From Natronorubrum bangense (GTDB taxonomy: Archaea > Halobacteriota > Halobacteria > Halobacteriales > Natrialbaceae), in assembly GCF_004799645.1 (NCBI RefSeq), contig NZ_CP031305.1, positions 2,790,001-2,854,000 on the forward strand: a DNA stretch of 64,000 nt. Direction: 5' to 3'. The notes beneath the pieces were generated by a model. It ran no database searches, had not been told where the DNA came from, and was given only the letters and a program-made list of their open reading frames with translations. The stretch's first letter is position 1; every line of letters begins with the position of its first letter. Position numbers and translations under genes: made by a program. Below, piece by piece: positions 7,720-14,746 of the stretch.

Positions 7720-8283
7720 CTATAGTGACGATTGTCTGTTACTGATTTCGTCTTCCCACAACTCTTCGAAGTATTCTCGGTCATACTTACGTTGGCTCAC
7801 TGCCGCTTCATCGCGGATCATGTCGACGTACTCCATCGTCTCTAAGAATCCTTCCTTTGTCCGGTGCGTTCCCGCCTCGAGTCGTGGGAGCAGCTCTTCC
7901 AAGACGAGATTGGCAACGTTGTCGTTGACGATTAGGTAGGGCTGGAGCGCTTGTAAGAACGTTCTGACGTCTTCTCGATTCTCGAGCGTCCACATGGTCG
8001 AGTCGGATTTCTCTTCGATACGACCACGGACTCCATGTTCCCTGGCCCAGTCGTCAATCACGTAGAGGACTTCCTCATTTTGGCGCTGTAAACTAACCTG
8101 TGGCCGGATCTCATAGCCAAGGAGTGCGCTCTTTTGTTTCCAGACCACTGCTGTAATGGAACTACCACCGTCGATCACTCCGGCGACGTAGGCCCCGGCC
8201 AACTCGAACTCCTCTTCCATTAGTTTCTGATACGATTCTAACCATCTTGCCGCTTTCGGGTTTTGTGTGCTATTATCTCTCAT
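7720..8283 (-). CDS. LAGLIDADG-type endonuclease-like protein
   Basis: 187 aa from ATG 8281-8283. Residues about 25-40, GAYVAGVIDGGSSI, match the LAGLIDADG motif pattern (xxAGxIDgdGsi), and the segment that follows (YEIRPQVSLQRQNEEVLYVIDDW...REHGVRGRI) is the usual beta-rich continuation. Only one motif is present, so a homodimer would be needed. The second catalytic acid is replaced (GG in place of DG), so activity may be reduced. It stands alone, not inside an intron, at the left edge of a large palindrome. Alternatives are a homing endonuclease or a domesticated DNA-binding regulator. Confidence 0.7.
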   Translation of the reverse strand: MRDNSTQNPKAARWLESYQKLMEEEFELAGAYVAGVIDGGSSITAVVWKQKSALLGYEIRPQVSLQRQNEEVLYVIDDWAREHGVRGRIEEKSDSTMWTLENREDVRTFLQALQPYLIVNDNVANLVLEELLPRLEAGTHRTKEGFLETMEYVDMIRDEAAVSQRKYDREYFEELWEDEISNRQSSL

Positions 8284-8406
8284 ATTAATATTCGTGACGC
8301 CGATAAGTCGTTCCAAGACGATATGAGTCACTTTATAGGATAGACTTAATATGATGCGTACCGAAGGTACGGGGGAGGAAGGAGGCAGACGAACAACTGT
8401 CTCCAC

Positions 8407-8609
8407 TAATTAGTGATAAGAAGTGTTCTACAGTACTTGGTTCGAGAAGGCGACAGACCAAGTACAACCACTAAGCTTCCCAGTGTGATACCCACTGAGT
8501 TACTCGGTGTTACTGTAACCAGTTACTGGGAATAGTTGTAGTAGTCTGGCCGCCTTCTCGATAGAAGTAGTGTAGAACCACTCACTGTTACACTTCTTAT
8601 CACTAATTA
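8407..8609. repeat. Large imperfect palindrome in divergent intergenic region
   Basis: The outer 20 bp are a perfect inverted repeat (AATTAGTGATAAGAAGTGT at 8408-8426 mirrored at 8590-8608, plus one flanking pair). A second segment of 27 bp (8426-8452 versus 8551-8577) matches at 23 positions and ends in CGAGAAGGCG on both arms. The inner arms are also related, and the centre has three GTTACT direct repeats at 8499, 8509 and 8522. It separates divergent genes. It may be a replication origin or a shared operator. Confidence 0.8.
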
Positions 8610-8678
8610 CTACACCTCTTATTGACACTATTTGGTGTCCTTTGTCTTCCCACAGATGTGTCTCCAATGTGATTTGCT

Positions 8679-9149
8679 ATGGAATATGACGAACAATCTG
8701 ACGAGCCGATTATCTCTCCTGATACCGAAAATGCGACCCACTTCCATACTTCTGAAGCACCACCGGAACTCCACGCGAAATTCAAGCGATTCCACGGATA
8801 CAATACCGGTGTTTACAACGGCCACTGGGCCGATAACAAAGAACTGCGCCGCCTCGACAATCTGGCTCTGTATGACGCTATCTCGAGCCAACTCGAACTA
8901 ACGAATCACCAGAAGCGAACCGGTCGGCAGCTCTTCGATGCACTTGACCTGAAAGATATCGGTGGCGGTGCTGCACTGATCTCGTTCTGTGTCTGTGCTC
9001 TTGTCTGCCGTGATGATGGGCGGATCTACCACCCATATCGCAACGATCGAAACAACGACGATCTCTTCGTGAAGTTCGGGAACGAACTCGGATTCCGACG
9101 CAAGATCGTCGCTGCGTGCTACAACCGAGTCTCAGACGCTCTCAACTGA
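8679..9149 (+). CDS. TFIIB cyclin-fold-like protein
   Basis: 156 aa. Residues 55-156 resemble one cyclin repeat of archaeal TFB: LDNLALYDAISSQLELTNHQ, RTGRQLFDALDLKDIGGG, ALISFCVCALVCRDDGRIYHP, then DDLFVKFGNELGFRRKIVAACYNRVSDAL, which parallels the helix order of TFB. There is no zinc ribbon. If real, it could bind promoters or TBP and redirect transcription, but the similarity is a judgement by eye. The stop codon lies 2 nt before the ERCC4 nuclease start. Confidence 0.65.
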   Translation: MEYDEQSDEPIISPDTENATHFHTSEAPPELHAKFKRFHGYNTGVYNGHWADNKELRRLDNLALYDAISSQLELTNHQKRTGRQLFDALDLKDIGGGAALISFCVCALVCRDDGRIYHPYRNDRNNDDLFVKFGNELGFRRKIVAACYNRVSDALN

Positions 9150-9151
9150 CC

Positions 9152-9589
9152 ATGAGCGACTTTACAATCGTCATCGACACTCGCGAGAAGCTTCCTTACG
9201 AGTTTGAGGGCTACGACACGGTAATCGACAAACTGGATACCGGTGATTACAGCATACAGGGATACGAGGATGTCTTTGCTGTCGAGCGGAAGTCGCTTCC
9301 CGATCTTCTCAAGTCCATTACGTGGGATCGAGATCGCTTCAAAGAAGAGATCATTCGAGGTGACGAGCTGCTTGGATTCGTCGTCGTAATCGAGGATAGT
9401 GTACAGAACATCCTCGAGTGGAACTACAAGCGAAAGGTGCATCCCAACAGCGTCATGGGGACGATTGAGAACTGGTCTTCATATCATAACGTCGACTTCG
9501 AATGGTGTGGAGATCGGCGAGGTGGCGAAGAGGAAACGATCGAAATTCTTGAACGGTGGCACAATGCTCATAAAGCGATGTATCCGTAA
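9152..9589 (+). CDS. ERCC4-type (XPF/Mus81-like) nuclease domain protein
   Basis: 145 aa; start at the ATG right after the upstream stop. It has the hallmark nuclease core: IDTREKLPYEF (8-18), LDTGDYSIQGYEDVFAVERKSLPDLLKSI (containing GDY and V/AERK-S), followed by RFKEEI. In archaea and eukaryotes this fold cuts branched or flap DNA. Lacking helicase and HhH domains, it is the minimal nuclease common in viruses, where it may resolve replication or recombination intermediates. All catalytic residues (D, ERK) are present. Confidence 0.9.
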   Translation: MSDFTIVIDTREKLPYEFEGYDTVIDKLDTGDYSIQGYEDVFAVERKSLPDLLKSITWDRDRFKEEIIRGDELLGFVVVIEDSVQNILEWNYKRKVHPNSVMGTIENWSSYHNVDFEWCGDRRGGEEETIEILERWHNAHKAMYP

Positions 9590-9660
9590 CTAATCGATTT
9601 CGTTTGGATGTTCGATTTCGATAACAGCATTAAAGACACTTCGAAATAGTGAAATGAGTA

Positions 9661-10308
9661 ATGTCTATAAAAGAAGATGATCTTACGAAAGTTCTAATAA
9701 AAAATCATGAAAGTGATGCTGAATATTTTGAAGATTTGGGTGAAGTGAATATCTTTCCCGAAGCACATTACAGCCATTATGGAAATCGTGGTGTAGCTGA
9801 TTTGTATGTATATGTAGATCCCCCAATGAGAGCACCATCTCGTGGGGATGTTTATGAAATAAAATCTGAGGCAGCAGTACGACAGGCAACTGGACCAAAT
9901 GAGATTGTTCGTCAATTTAATCGGATGCGTGAATTTTTCTTTGAAGGTAGTTCACACACCCCCCCTGGTGAAGTAGCGTTTGAACTCTGTTTTATAGCGA
10001 CTGAGAAAAACATCCGACACATTGCGGACTACGCAGATATATATTCATATGCTGTAAGTAACAAATTAACCAATATAGACGTGAAAGCACCCTCATATAT
10101 TGATCCGACAAGAGAGACTGAACTTCATCACGTATTTATTAGTTTGAGGAAACCAGATTGCGGAGATGTCAGCCCAATAATTCTGTTTTCAGGCGGCGAA
10201 AATTATTTGGAGGGGGTTGATGGGAGTACGTTTTCTGAAAAGGCAAAAAGCGATAATAGAGACCTTTATTTTGAATTCCAAGAAGTGATTGACGAAATAT
10301 CTGCATGA
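9661..10308 (+). CDS. PD-(D/E)XK nuclease-like protein, AT-rich
   Basis: 215 aa. GVADLYVYV (Asp) followed by GDVYEIKSEAA (E-x-K) fits the PD-(D/E)XK nuclease core, and VRQFNRMREFFFEG after it supplies the usual helix. The gene is strikingly richer in A/T than both neighbours (many AAA, ATA, GAA and TTT codons), so it was probably acquired recently. A TATA-like run precedes it. It could be an accessory defence or anti-defence nuclease; the substrate is unknown. Confidence 0.65.
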   Translation: MSIKEDDLTKVLIKNHESDAEYFEDLGEVNIFPEAHYSHYGNRGVADLYVYVDPPMRAPSRGDVYEIKSEAAVRQATGPNEIVRQFNRMREFFFEGSSHTPPGEVAFELCFIATEKNIRHIADYADIYSYAVSNKLTNIDVKAPSYIDPTRETELHHVFISLRKPDCGDVSPIILFSGGENYLEGVDGSTFSEKAKSDNRDLYFEFQEVIDEISA

Positions 10309-10364
10309 AAATATCATGTTCAGAGGTAGCGTATGACTAAGAGTTTCGACAAAGTCAGCAAACG

Positions 10365-10553
10365 TCAGGTCCGCCTTCTCGCATCTTTTCCTACCAACTC
10401 GCCGCGCCTAATTATATCGTGGTCACACGTATCTATGCTCGTCAGAATGCGCTGCTTGTAGCAGCCCTGGAGCTGTATGTAGATCACGAACTGATCACCA
10501 AGTCCGTGTAGCGTCAGCTCTTCAACTTTGGCGTAGCCGCTTTTAGAACTCAT
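10365..10553 (-). CDS. Small protein, last gene of mini-gene operon
   Basis: 62 aa from ATG 10551-10553, which overlaps the stop codon of the upstream gene (ATGAGTTCTAA arrangement), a sign of translational coupling. The sequence MSSKSGYAKVEELTLHGLGD, FVIYIQLQGCYKQRILTSI suggests a short beta-rich protein. Not recognised. A CGAGAAGGC word in reverse overlaps its 3' end (10372-10381). Confidence 0.6.
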   Translation of the reverse strand: MSSKSGYAKVEELTLHGLGDQFVIYIQLQGCYKQRILTSIDTCDHDIIRRGELVGKDARRRT

Positions 10554-10746
10554 ACAGTTCCTCGTGCGTCTCTTCATCGATCAGGACTCTGCGTCCTTGG
10601 TCCTCGAGTTGAATCGCGAATTGTAGCGGCGTTCCCGTATCAGGATGATCGAAGTGTATGACCATCCAAGCGCCTTCTGTCTCTACCCAGTTCACCGATC
10701 TGTTCGGTAGTCTTGCCAGTATGTCGTGTGCTTCTTCCCAGTTCAT
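10543..10746 (-). CDS. Small hypothetical protein
   Basis: 67 aa: MNWEEAHDILARLPNRSVNWVETEGAWMVIHFDHP then beta strands PLQFAIQLEDQGRRVLIDEE. Compact alpha-beta pattern typical of haloviral early proteins. Coupled to the downstream gene by a 4-codon overlap and 17 nt from the upstream one. No family recognised. Confidence 0.65.
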   Translation of the reverse strand: MNWEEAHDILARLPNRSVNWVETEGAWMVIHFDHPDTGTPLQFAIQLEDQGRRVLIDEETHEELYEF

Positions 10747-10763
10747 AATTCTCAGTTGTGTCG

Positions 10764-11174
10764 TTAGTAATCGGTGTGCTTCTCGCCGTAGAACGATCGG
10801 ATCAGTTCGTCTAAGCCGTTCTCGTGGGGGCGGAACTCAGTGAAAGCGTGCTGATGATACTCACCGTCTTTGTACTCGTAGTCGCTGACTCCAGTATAGA
10901 CCGGCATAAAGCCGTTCTCGGACATGAAGCGCAGCGTGTCAGCTCTCACTTCGTCATCGTCCCGATCGACGACGCCGATGTGTAACTCTCTGTCGTCGAA
11001 TACGGTGACGAGAACGTTCGCAAAATCTGTTCTGAGCATTTCGACGAGCCACCGAAGGTATCCGTCCTCGAAGTCGTCGGGGTTGCTACAGCGGCACATC
11101 ATCGCTTCTCGAAGGCTCCCAGTGCTCAGTCGTCGGTCCAACTCTGTACTTTCTCTCTTTGTAGTCTCGGTCAT
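10764..11174 (-). CDS. Hypothetical protein in mini-gene operon
   Basis: 136 aa. The N-terminal 40 residues carry CRCSNPDDFEDGYLRWLVEMLRTDF; the middle has alternating strands (ANVLVTVFDDRELHIGVVDRDDDEVRADTLRFM), and the end is YHQHAFTEFRPHENGLDELIRSFYGEKHTDY. Its start overlaps the stop of the preceding gene (ATGA-type). Family not recognised. Confidence 0.65.
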   Translation of the reverse strand: MTETTKRESTELDRRLSTGSLREAMMCRCSNPDDFEDGYLRWLVEMLRTDFANVLVTVFDDRELHIGVVDRDDDEVRADTLRFMSENGFMPVYTGVSDYEYKDGEYHQHAFTEFRPHENGLDELIRSFYGEKHTDY

Positions 11175-11335
11175 GTTGAATCACCTCTTCCGTGCCCAGC
11201 TTCCCGAACTCGGTCGAGACACTCGTCACAAATCGAGTTATTGTGTGGCATCTGGTTCCCGCACTGTTCGTAATAGATGCAAGCGTCTGGTGGAATCTGA
11301 GCGACTCCAGGCAGCGTCGACTGCGTGTCACTCAT
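11171..11335 (-). CDS. 54-residue Cys-containing mini-protein
   Basis: Start chosen at ATG 11333-11335, which overlaps the TGA of the upstream zinc-ribbon gene. CIYYEQCGNQMPHNNSICDECLDRVRE gives C-x5-C...C-x2-C, a likely zinc site. Downstream coupling to the 136-aa gene is by another overlap. A longer frame to 11419 would swallow the zinc-ribbon gene and is rejected. Confidence 0.65.
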   Translation of the reverse strand: MSDTQSTLPGVAQIPPDACIYYEQCGNQMPHNNSICDECLDRVREAGHGRGDST

Positions 11336-11436
11336 ATCTGACACTTGCTCCAGCCACAGGCCATACAATTCGCGCAGCCGCTCTGGAAGGCCAGTGCCGG
11401 AGATCCGCACTTTGGACACCTGTTCTCTCCGTTCAT
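11332..11436 (-). CDS. 34-residue zinc-ribbon mini-protein
   Basis: A short gene flanked on both sides by ATGA overlaps. The peptide carries CPKC (about 7-10) and then CANCMACGWSKC (about 21-32): two Cys pairs for a zinc ribbon plus an extra Cys. The CxxCGWSxC ending resembles the zinc knuckles found at the ends of larger enzymes. It probably works as a small nucleic-acid- or protein-binding adaptor (inference). Confidence 0.75.
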   Translation of the reverse strand: MNGENRCPKCGSPALAFQSGCANCMACGWSKCQI

Positions 11437-11648
11437 CGCACCTGTGACTCCTTGAAGACGTTCAGTAGTTCGAAGACGAGTGCAGTGTCTCCCTCAAACA
11501 TCTCGTCAGCAAGTTCGAAGAACTCTGCTATGCACTCATTCGCCCGATCATCCATGTTGATAACTCGGTAGTTGTTCGACTCGAAGTACAGCTCAACGAG
11601 CATCGCGAGCTGTTGCTGTTGCTCAATGGGGTTTTCTGTAGTTGCCAT
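11433..11648 (-). CDS. Small acidic helical protein
   Basis: 71 aa: poly-Gln segment near the start (EQQQQLAMLVELYF), then an acidic helical stretch (RANECIAEFFELADEMFEGDTALVFELLNVFKESQVR). The stop overlaps the ATG of the zinc-ribbon gene (ATGA). No family recognised. Confidence 0.65.
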   Translation of the reverse strand: MATTENPIEQQQQLAMLVELYFESNNYRVINMDDRANECIAEFFELADEMFEGDTALVFELLNVFKESQVR

Positions 11649-11659
11649 AATATCGTGGA

Positions 11660-11830
11660 TTAGTTGTCTCTGTTCAGTGACTGACGGATTCCAATGATCC
11701 CGAAGAGGATCAGAAGCGGGCCGACGAGGAACATGATCTCGAGGTCTGGATTGTCAAACGCAAAGACGAATCCCAGTAACCCGATCACAACCAGTACAAC
11801 GCCCACTCCAACATCGTCTCCTTTGCTCAT
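11660..11830 (-). CDS. 56-residue membrane protein with two hydrophobic helices
   Basis: ATG overlaps the stop of the upstream gene by 4 nt. Residues 7-25 (VGVGVVLVVIGLLGFVFAF) and 32-47 (IMFLVGPLLILFGIIGI) are membrane-spanning, joined by a short acidic turn and followed by a charged tail. The size and topology are holin-like, but its place in an early operon argues for another membrane role, such as exclusion. Confidence 0.7.
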   Translation of the reverse strand: MSKGDDVGVGVVLVVIGLLGFVFAFDNPDLEIMFLVGPLLILFGIIGIRQSLNRDN

Positions 11831-12117
11831 AGTATGAGATCCTCCATGTTAGCCCGATTCACGTCATCTGCATTACGCAGCGCTTCCTCGAGATCACCGC
11901 CCCACAGCACATCGAAGAAGTAACCGCCACTGTGCGGTTTTCCTGCGGTGGCGTTGTCGTCGGTGAGCAGGCCTTCTCGAACCCAGAACTGCACCATCGA
12001 CGAGACAGTACTGTCTGGATAGGTGATCGTGTATTCAATGAACAGATCACTGGCACCTGCTCGTGCGAGAAGGGAAGCCAGCGATTCCTCTGATTGTCTG
12101 GTTTGTACTTCAGTCAT
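11827..12117 (-). CDS. Hypothetical protein in mini-gene operon
   Basis: 96 aa. LASLLARAGASDLFIEYTITYPDSTVSSMVQFWVREGLLTDDNAT suggests a helical, HTH-like middle, followed by HSGGYFFDVLWGGDLEEALRNADDVNRANMEDLIL. ATGA overlap with the downstream membrane-protein gene. Function unknown. Confidence 0.65.
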   Translation of the reverse strand: MTEVQTRQSEESLASLLARAGASDLFIEYTITYPDSTVSSMVQFWVREGLLTDDNATAGKPHSGGYFFDVLWGGDLEEALRNADDVNRANMEDLIL

Positions 12118-12224
12118 GGTTCTACGTGGCAGTTCGGGGATGCCAGCCCAGGCCCGGTGAGGTCGCGACTCCTCACTGTAACGCTACGGGTACAATTCCG
12201 CCCTCAGCGATGCCGCGTGGTGTG

Positions 12225-12401
12225 TTATTGCTCGAGAACGACTTCGCTGACCTTCGCACTTTCAACACAGCCAATGTCTACTAACTCTCGAGCAGCGATG
12301 CTTGCGTCCTTCTCGAACCGATACGGTGGAAGATAGACAGATCCCCCATCGCAGTCTTGACTCCACTCAACAGAAATAACGTACTTCACAACTCGCGGCA
12401 T
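12225..12401 (-). CDS. 58-residue hypothetical protein
   Basis: ATG at 12399-12401, four bases after the stop of the DUF932-like gene. The peptide begins MPRVVKYVISVEWSQDC, then YLPPYRFEKDASIAARELVDIGCVESAKVSEVVLEQ: a beta-hairpin followed by helix, plausible as a folded domain. The 107 nt between its stop and the next gene (12117) hold no further ORF that I can support. Confidence 0.6.
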   Translation of the reverse strand: MPRVVKYVISVEWSQDCDGGSVYLPPYRFEKDASIAARELVDIGCVESAKVSEVVLEQ

Positions 12402-12405
12402 TGAC

Positions 12406-13602
12406 TCAGTTCTCCGCCGGGTTCGTCAGAAGCCCGTTCATATGATTCTCGAACTCTTCGAACTCCTCTTTCCGATCGTCAAGAGTGACTTCGTACTGTT
12501 CGATCATGGCGATGTTCTGTTCCAGCGTCCGCTCGTCGACTGCTTCGTCCTGGCGTTGCTGCCGTTCGTAGGACGATTTGACTTCGCCGATCATCCGTTG
12601 CGGATTGAATAACAGCTCTTTGGCGATTTGGCTGTACGTCTCAATGGAACCTACTTCGCTGGTGCCATTGAAGTCGTGAGTCAGTGCCGACGTGAGGCCA
12701 CTGTGCAGCGTCCAGAAGCTCATGACCGTACGAGTACCACCTTCTTGTGGCGAGCGATTACGGGCCGTGGTAGCCGCTGCTCGAGCGAGGTAGCTTGGAA
12801 GGCCGAGGTGCTCGTAGAACTCTTCGGGATCGTAGGGCTGGTTCAAGAAGTCAACCTCTACCTCGAGTGCTTCTTCGATGATCTCACCGAGGATGTCGCG
12901 AAGCGCCGTCATCTGGATGAGTACTTCGTCCCACCACTCAGCGACCTCCGAAGGCTCGCCGATGTGCTTTCGACTCTTACGATCGGTGAGCGACCTCATG
13001 CTGTTAGTGCACGTAGTATCCATAGCATATCCTTGTGCATACATCGCACAGGTTCCATCGTAGCTGTTCCCGACGCTTAGTCCGACGAACAATGGATCGC
13101 GGTCGTCGGGGAGATTCAACTGCGACTCGGCGTCTTGGAACATGACTTCGCCGTGAACCTGAGCACCGTTATCGTAGCAGCGGAACTCGCCAGACACATC
13201 TCGAATATCGGCATCGAGAAGCGCCTTTGCCATTGGAAAGAAGAACTCATAGTGAGGGACGGCGGCGTAGCCGTCAGAGTGAGTGGCGTAGCTCATGAAG
13301 TCGCCATCGTCTTCTGATAGCTGTTCACCAGACATAGATCGGCGAGCTAAGTCGATAGCAGTGTCCGGATTGATGGTCGCGTTCGAGAAGCTGATCGGGA
13401 TCGGCTGGCCTTCTGGATCGTATGGGTTCCCCACGAATAGTGGAGCAATCTCGACCGGATCGAGTTCCTGAATAGCGCTCGAGAGGCTGTGCTCTGGCTG
13501 CTCTTCGAGACCATATTTGTCCATGACTCTGGAGGCCATTTCGATGTTATCCGCACTGGTCAAACCGCTAAAGGCGATGCTGTAGTCACTGTTTGTGTTC
13601 AT
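12406..13602 (-). CDS. DUF932-like viral protein
   Basis: 398 aa. Similar in layout to the phage/plasmid DUF932 family: PLFVGLSVGNSYDGTCAMYAQGYAMDTTCTNSMRSL (about 165-200) matches the characteristic NSHDGS...CTN core, and a long helical C-terminus with QRMIGEVKSSYERQQRQDEAVDERTLEQNIAMIEQYEVTLDD follows. DUF932 proteins are common on mobile elements; their role is unknown. It is the largest gene of the leftward mini-gene operon. Confidence 0.7.
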   Translation of the reverse strand: MNTNSDYSIAFSGLTSADNIEMASRVMDKYGLEEQPEHSLSSAIQELDPVEIAPLFVGNPYDPEGQPIPISFSNATINPDTAIDLARRSMSGEQLSEDDGDFMSYATHSDGYAAVPHYEFFFPMAKALLDADIRDVSGEFRCYDNGAQVHGEVMFQDAESQLNLPDDRDPLFVGLSVGNSYDGTCAMYAQGYAMDTTCTNSMRSLTDRKSRKHIGEPSEVAEWWDEVLIQMTALRDILGEIIEEALEVEVDFLNQPYDPEEFYEHLGLPSYLARAAATTARNRSPQEGGTRTVMSFWTLHSGLTSALTHDFNGTSEVGSIETYSQIAKELLFNPQRMIGEVKSSYERQQRQDEAVDERTLEQNIAMIEQYEVTLDDRKEEFEEFENHMNGLLTNPAEN

Positions 13603-13656
13603 AGGATTCTCTCTCTAATCCACAGATCGAGCTGGTTTGTACTGGGTGCTCGAAGG

Positions 13657-13702
13657 CCGCGCTTCAGACTTGAACTGAAAGAAAGGCCGTTATCTTACGC
13701 GG
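13657..13702 (-). ncRNA. tRNA-like minihelix 3
   Basis: Minus strand: CCGCGT pairs with GCGCGG (6 bp, one wobble) around a linker of about 17 nt and a perfect T-arm TTCAG-TTCAAGT-CTGAA. The 5' strand of the acceptor overlaps the last codons and TAA of the upstream gene (stop at 13695-13697), so processing here would cut directly behind that gene. Confidence 0.5.
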
Positions 13703-13871
13703 TTCGTCTTACAGATTCGTTGCTGGTAATCTCAGAAATGTCGGTCAGCTCTTCGCCAGATGAGTCGAAGACTCGAGCCTCTGGGTCGTCGAGTGCACTC
13801 AGAATGAAGTGCGTGATGCTGGTCTCGCGTTCCACCCCGTTCTCGAACTTGAGAGTGTAGGATTCAGTCAT
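13695..13871 (-). CDS. 58-residue hypothetical protein
   Basis: Start taken at ATG 13869-13871 (MTESYTLKFENG); an in-frame upstream Met at 13880 is possible. TLKFENGVERETSITHFILSALDDPEARVFDSSGEELTDISEI gives a beta-hairpin/helix/beta pattern. It lies between two tRNA-like elements (13657-13702 and 13904-13946), which is why its transcript may be processed separately. Confidence 0.6.
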   Translation of the reverse strand: MTESYTLKFENGVERETSITHFILSALDDPEARVFDSSGEELTDISEITSNESVRRTA

Positions 13872-13903
13872 ACTATTCACGGCAGTTGTAGGTATCTGCC
13901 AAG

Positions 13904-13946
13904 AGCCTTGATGGGGAATTGAACCCCAAACAGACCAATCAAGGCT
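13904..13946 (-). ncRNA. tRNA-like minihelix 4
   Basis: The clearest of the set. Minus strand: AGCCTTGA pairs perfectly with TCAAGGCT (8 bp), enclosing a 10-nt linker (TTGGTCTGTT) and a perfect T-arm TGGGG-TTCAATT-CCCCA. This is exactly a tRNA acceptor/T-arm half without D- and anticodon arms. It sits in the 110-nt gap between the genes at 13983 and 13871. Confidence 0.6.
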
Positions 13947-13982
13947 AAGTTATTCTTTAAGAGTTAGTCTTATACGCTAATT

Positions 13983-14339
13983 TCAGATAAACGCTGTTTC
14001 GATACTGTCAGTCTCAAAGGCGACAGCCTCCTCTCCGAGCGATTCCTTGATGTCCAGCGCAATCTGAGTCAGTTCGGCAACATCAATGTCAGTCGTAAAC
14101 GACTCGACGAGGGTCACGGTCTCCTGACACAGCTCGCCGTCATTCATGACATAGGAGCCTTGCCCTGGAATTGTCGTTGCACCACCGAACCGGTTGCACA
14201 GTCGTTTCACGACATCATCGACGACAGTTTGGCTGCCCTCCTTCTCGATCGGAATATAGAACCGAACCTTCTTCGATCGGTTCATCACTGGTTCGTAGAT
14301 CGTTGCTGTGCTCTCTGCTTCTGTTGAATTTCCACTCAT
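13983..14339 (-). CDS. Hypothetical protein in mini-gene operon
   Basis: 118 aa: KKVRFYIPIEKEGSQTVVDDVVKRLCNRFGGATTIPGQGSYV, then ETVTLVESFTTDIDVAELTQIALDIKESLGEEAVAFETDSIETAF. The alternating beta-alpha-beta arrangement suggests a ferredoxin-like fold. Start overlaps the upstream stop (ATGA). Function unknown. Confidence 0.65.
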   Translation of the reverse strand: MSGNSTEAESTATIYEPVMNRSKKVRFYIPIEKEGSQTVVDDVVKRLCNRFGGATTIPGQGSYVMNDGELCQETVTLVESFTTDIDVAELTQIALDIKESLGEEAVAFETDSIETAFI

Positions 14340-14482
14340 AATTCCACCGTTTGGCTAAAGCCAATGTTCCGCTTTGCTTCGCGTTCTCTTTCGCACTGTG
14401 GGCAAACGTATCGACGTCTACCACTCGAAGAGGACAAGGATCGCTGCATCTCGAGACCGTGTTTTCTACACGTTCTCGTCAT
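14336..14482 (-). CDS. 48-residue zinc-finger mini-protein
   Basis: Start at ATG 14480-14482, overlapping the stop of the upstream gene. CRKHGLEMQRSLSSSSGRRRYVCPQCERERE gives a C-x2-H...C-x2-C zinc site. Downstream ATGA coupling to the 118-aa gene. Probably a nucleic-acid-binding adaptor. Confidence 0.65.
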   Translation of the reverse strand: MTRTCRKHGLEMQRSLSSSSGRRRYVCPQCEREREAKRNIGFSQTVEL

Positions 14483-14586
14483 ACAATCCGGGTTCGCATG
14501 GAGCAGCACCGAGGACATGGTGCAGTTGGCATACCGTTACTTGTCCCACCGAAGGTGTCTCCGCAGCTGTCACACTTCCACTTCAT
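14479..14586 (-). CDS. 35-residue zinc-ribbon mini-protein
   Basis: ATG AAG TGG AAG TGT... begins inside the stop of the upstream gene (ATGA) and ends inside the start of the next (ATGA). CDSC (5-8) and CPRCC (about 24-28) form a classic two-knuckle ribbon. Together with its neighbours it makes a run of tiny coupled zinc-binding genes. Confidence 0.65.
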   Translation of the reverse strand: MKWKCDSCGDTFGGTSNGMPTAPCPRCCSMRTRIV

Positions 14587-14744
14587 TTGATCTGGAACCG
14601 GCTCTTGCGTTCGTCGTCGACGTTCTCGTTCCATCGAATGATGAGGAACTCAGTGTCACTGTCAGGGTTGTAGATGATCTCCGATCCGTTCCCGAACACT
14701 CCGTGTCTAAGTCCGCCTTCTCGAACTGGTCCTTGTAAAGTCAT
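14583..14744 (-). CDS. 53-residue hypothetical protein
   Basis: ATG at 14742-14744. MTLQGPVREGGLRHGVFGNG followed by EIIYNPDSDTEFLIIRWNENVDDERKSRFQIK looks like a small beta protein. The stop overlaps the downstream zinc-ribbon ATG. Its seventh to tenth codons contain a CGAGAAGGCG word (14714-14723). Confidence 0.6.
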   Translation of the reverse strand: MTLQGPVREGGLRHGVFGNGSEIIYNPDSDTEFLIIRWNENVDDERKSRFQIK

Positions 14745-14746
14745 TT

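Noticed and set aside
11336..11419. Extension of the 54-residue gene upstream to 11419
   Set aside because: It would cover the zinc-ribbon gene at 11332-11436, which has better codons, Cys motifs and ATGA overlaps on both sides.
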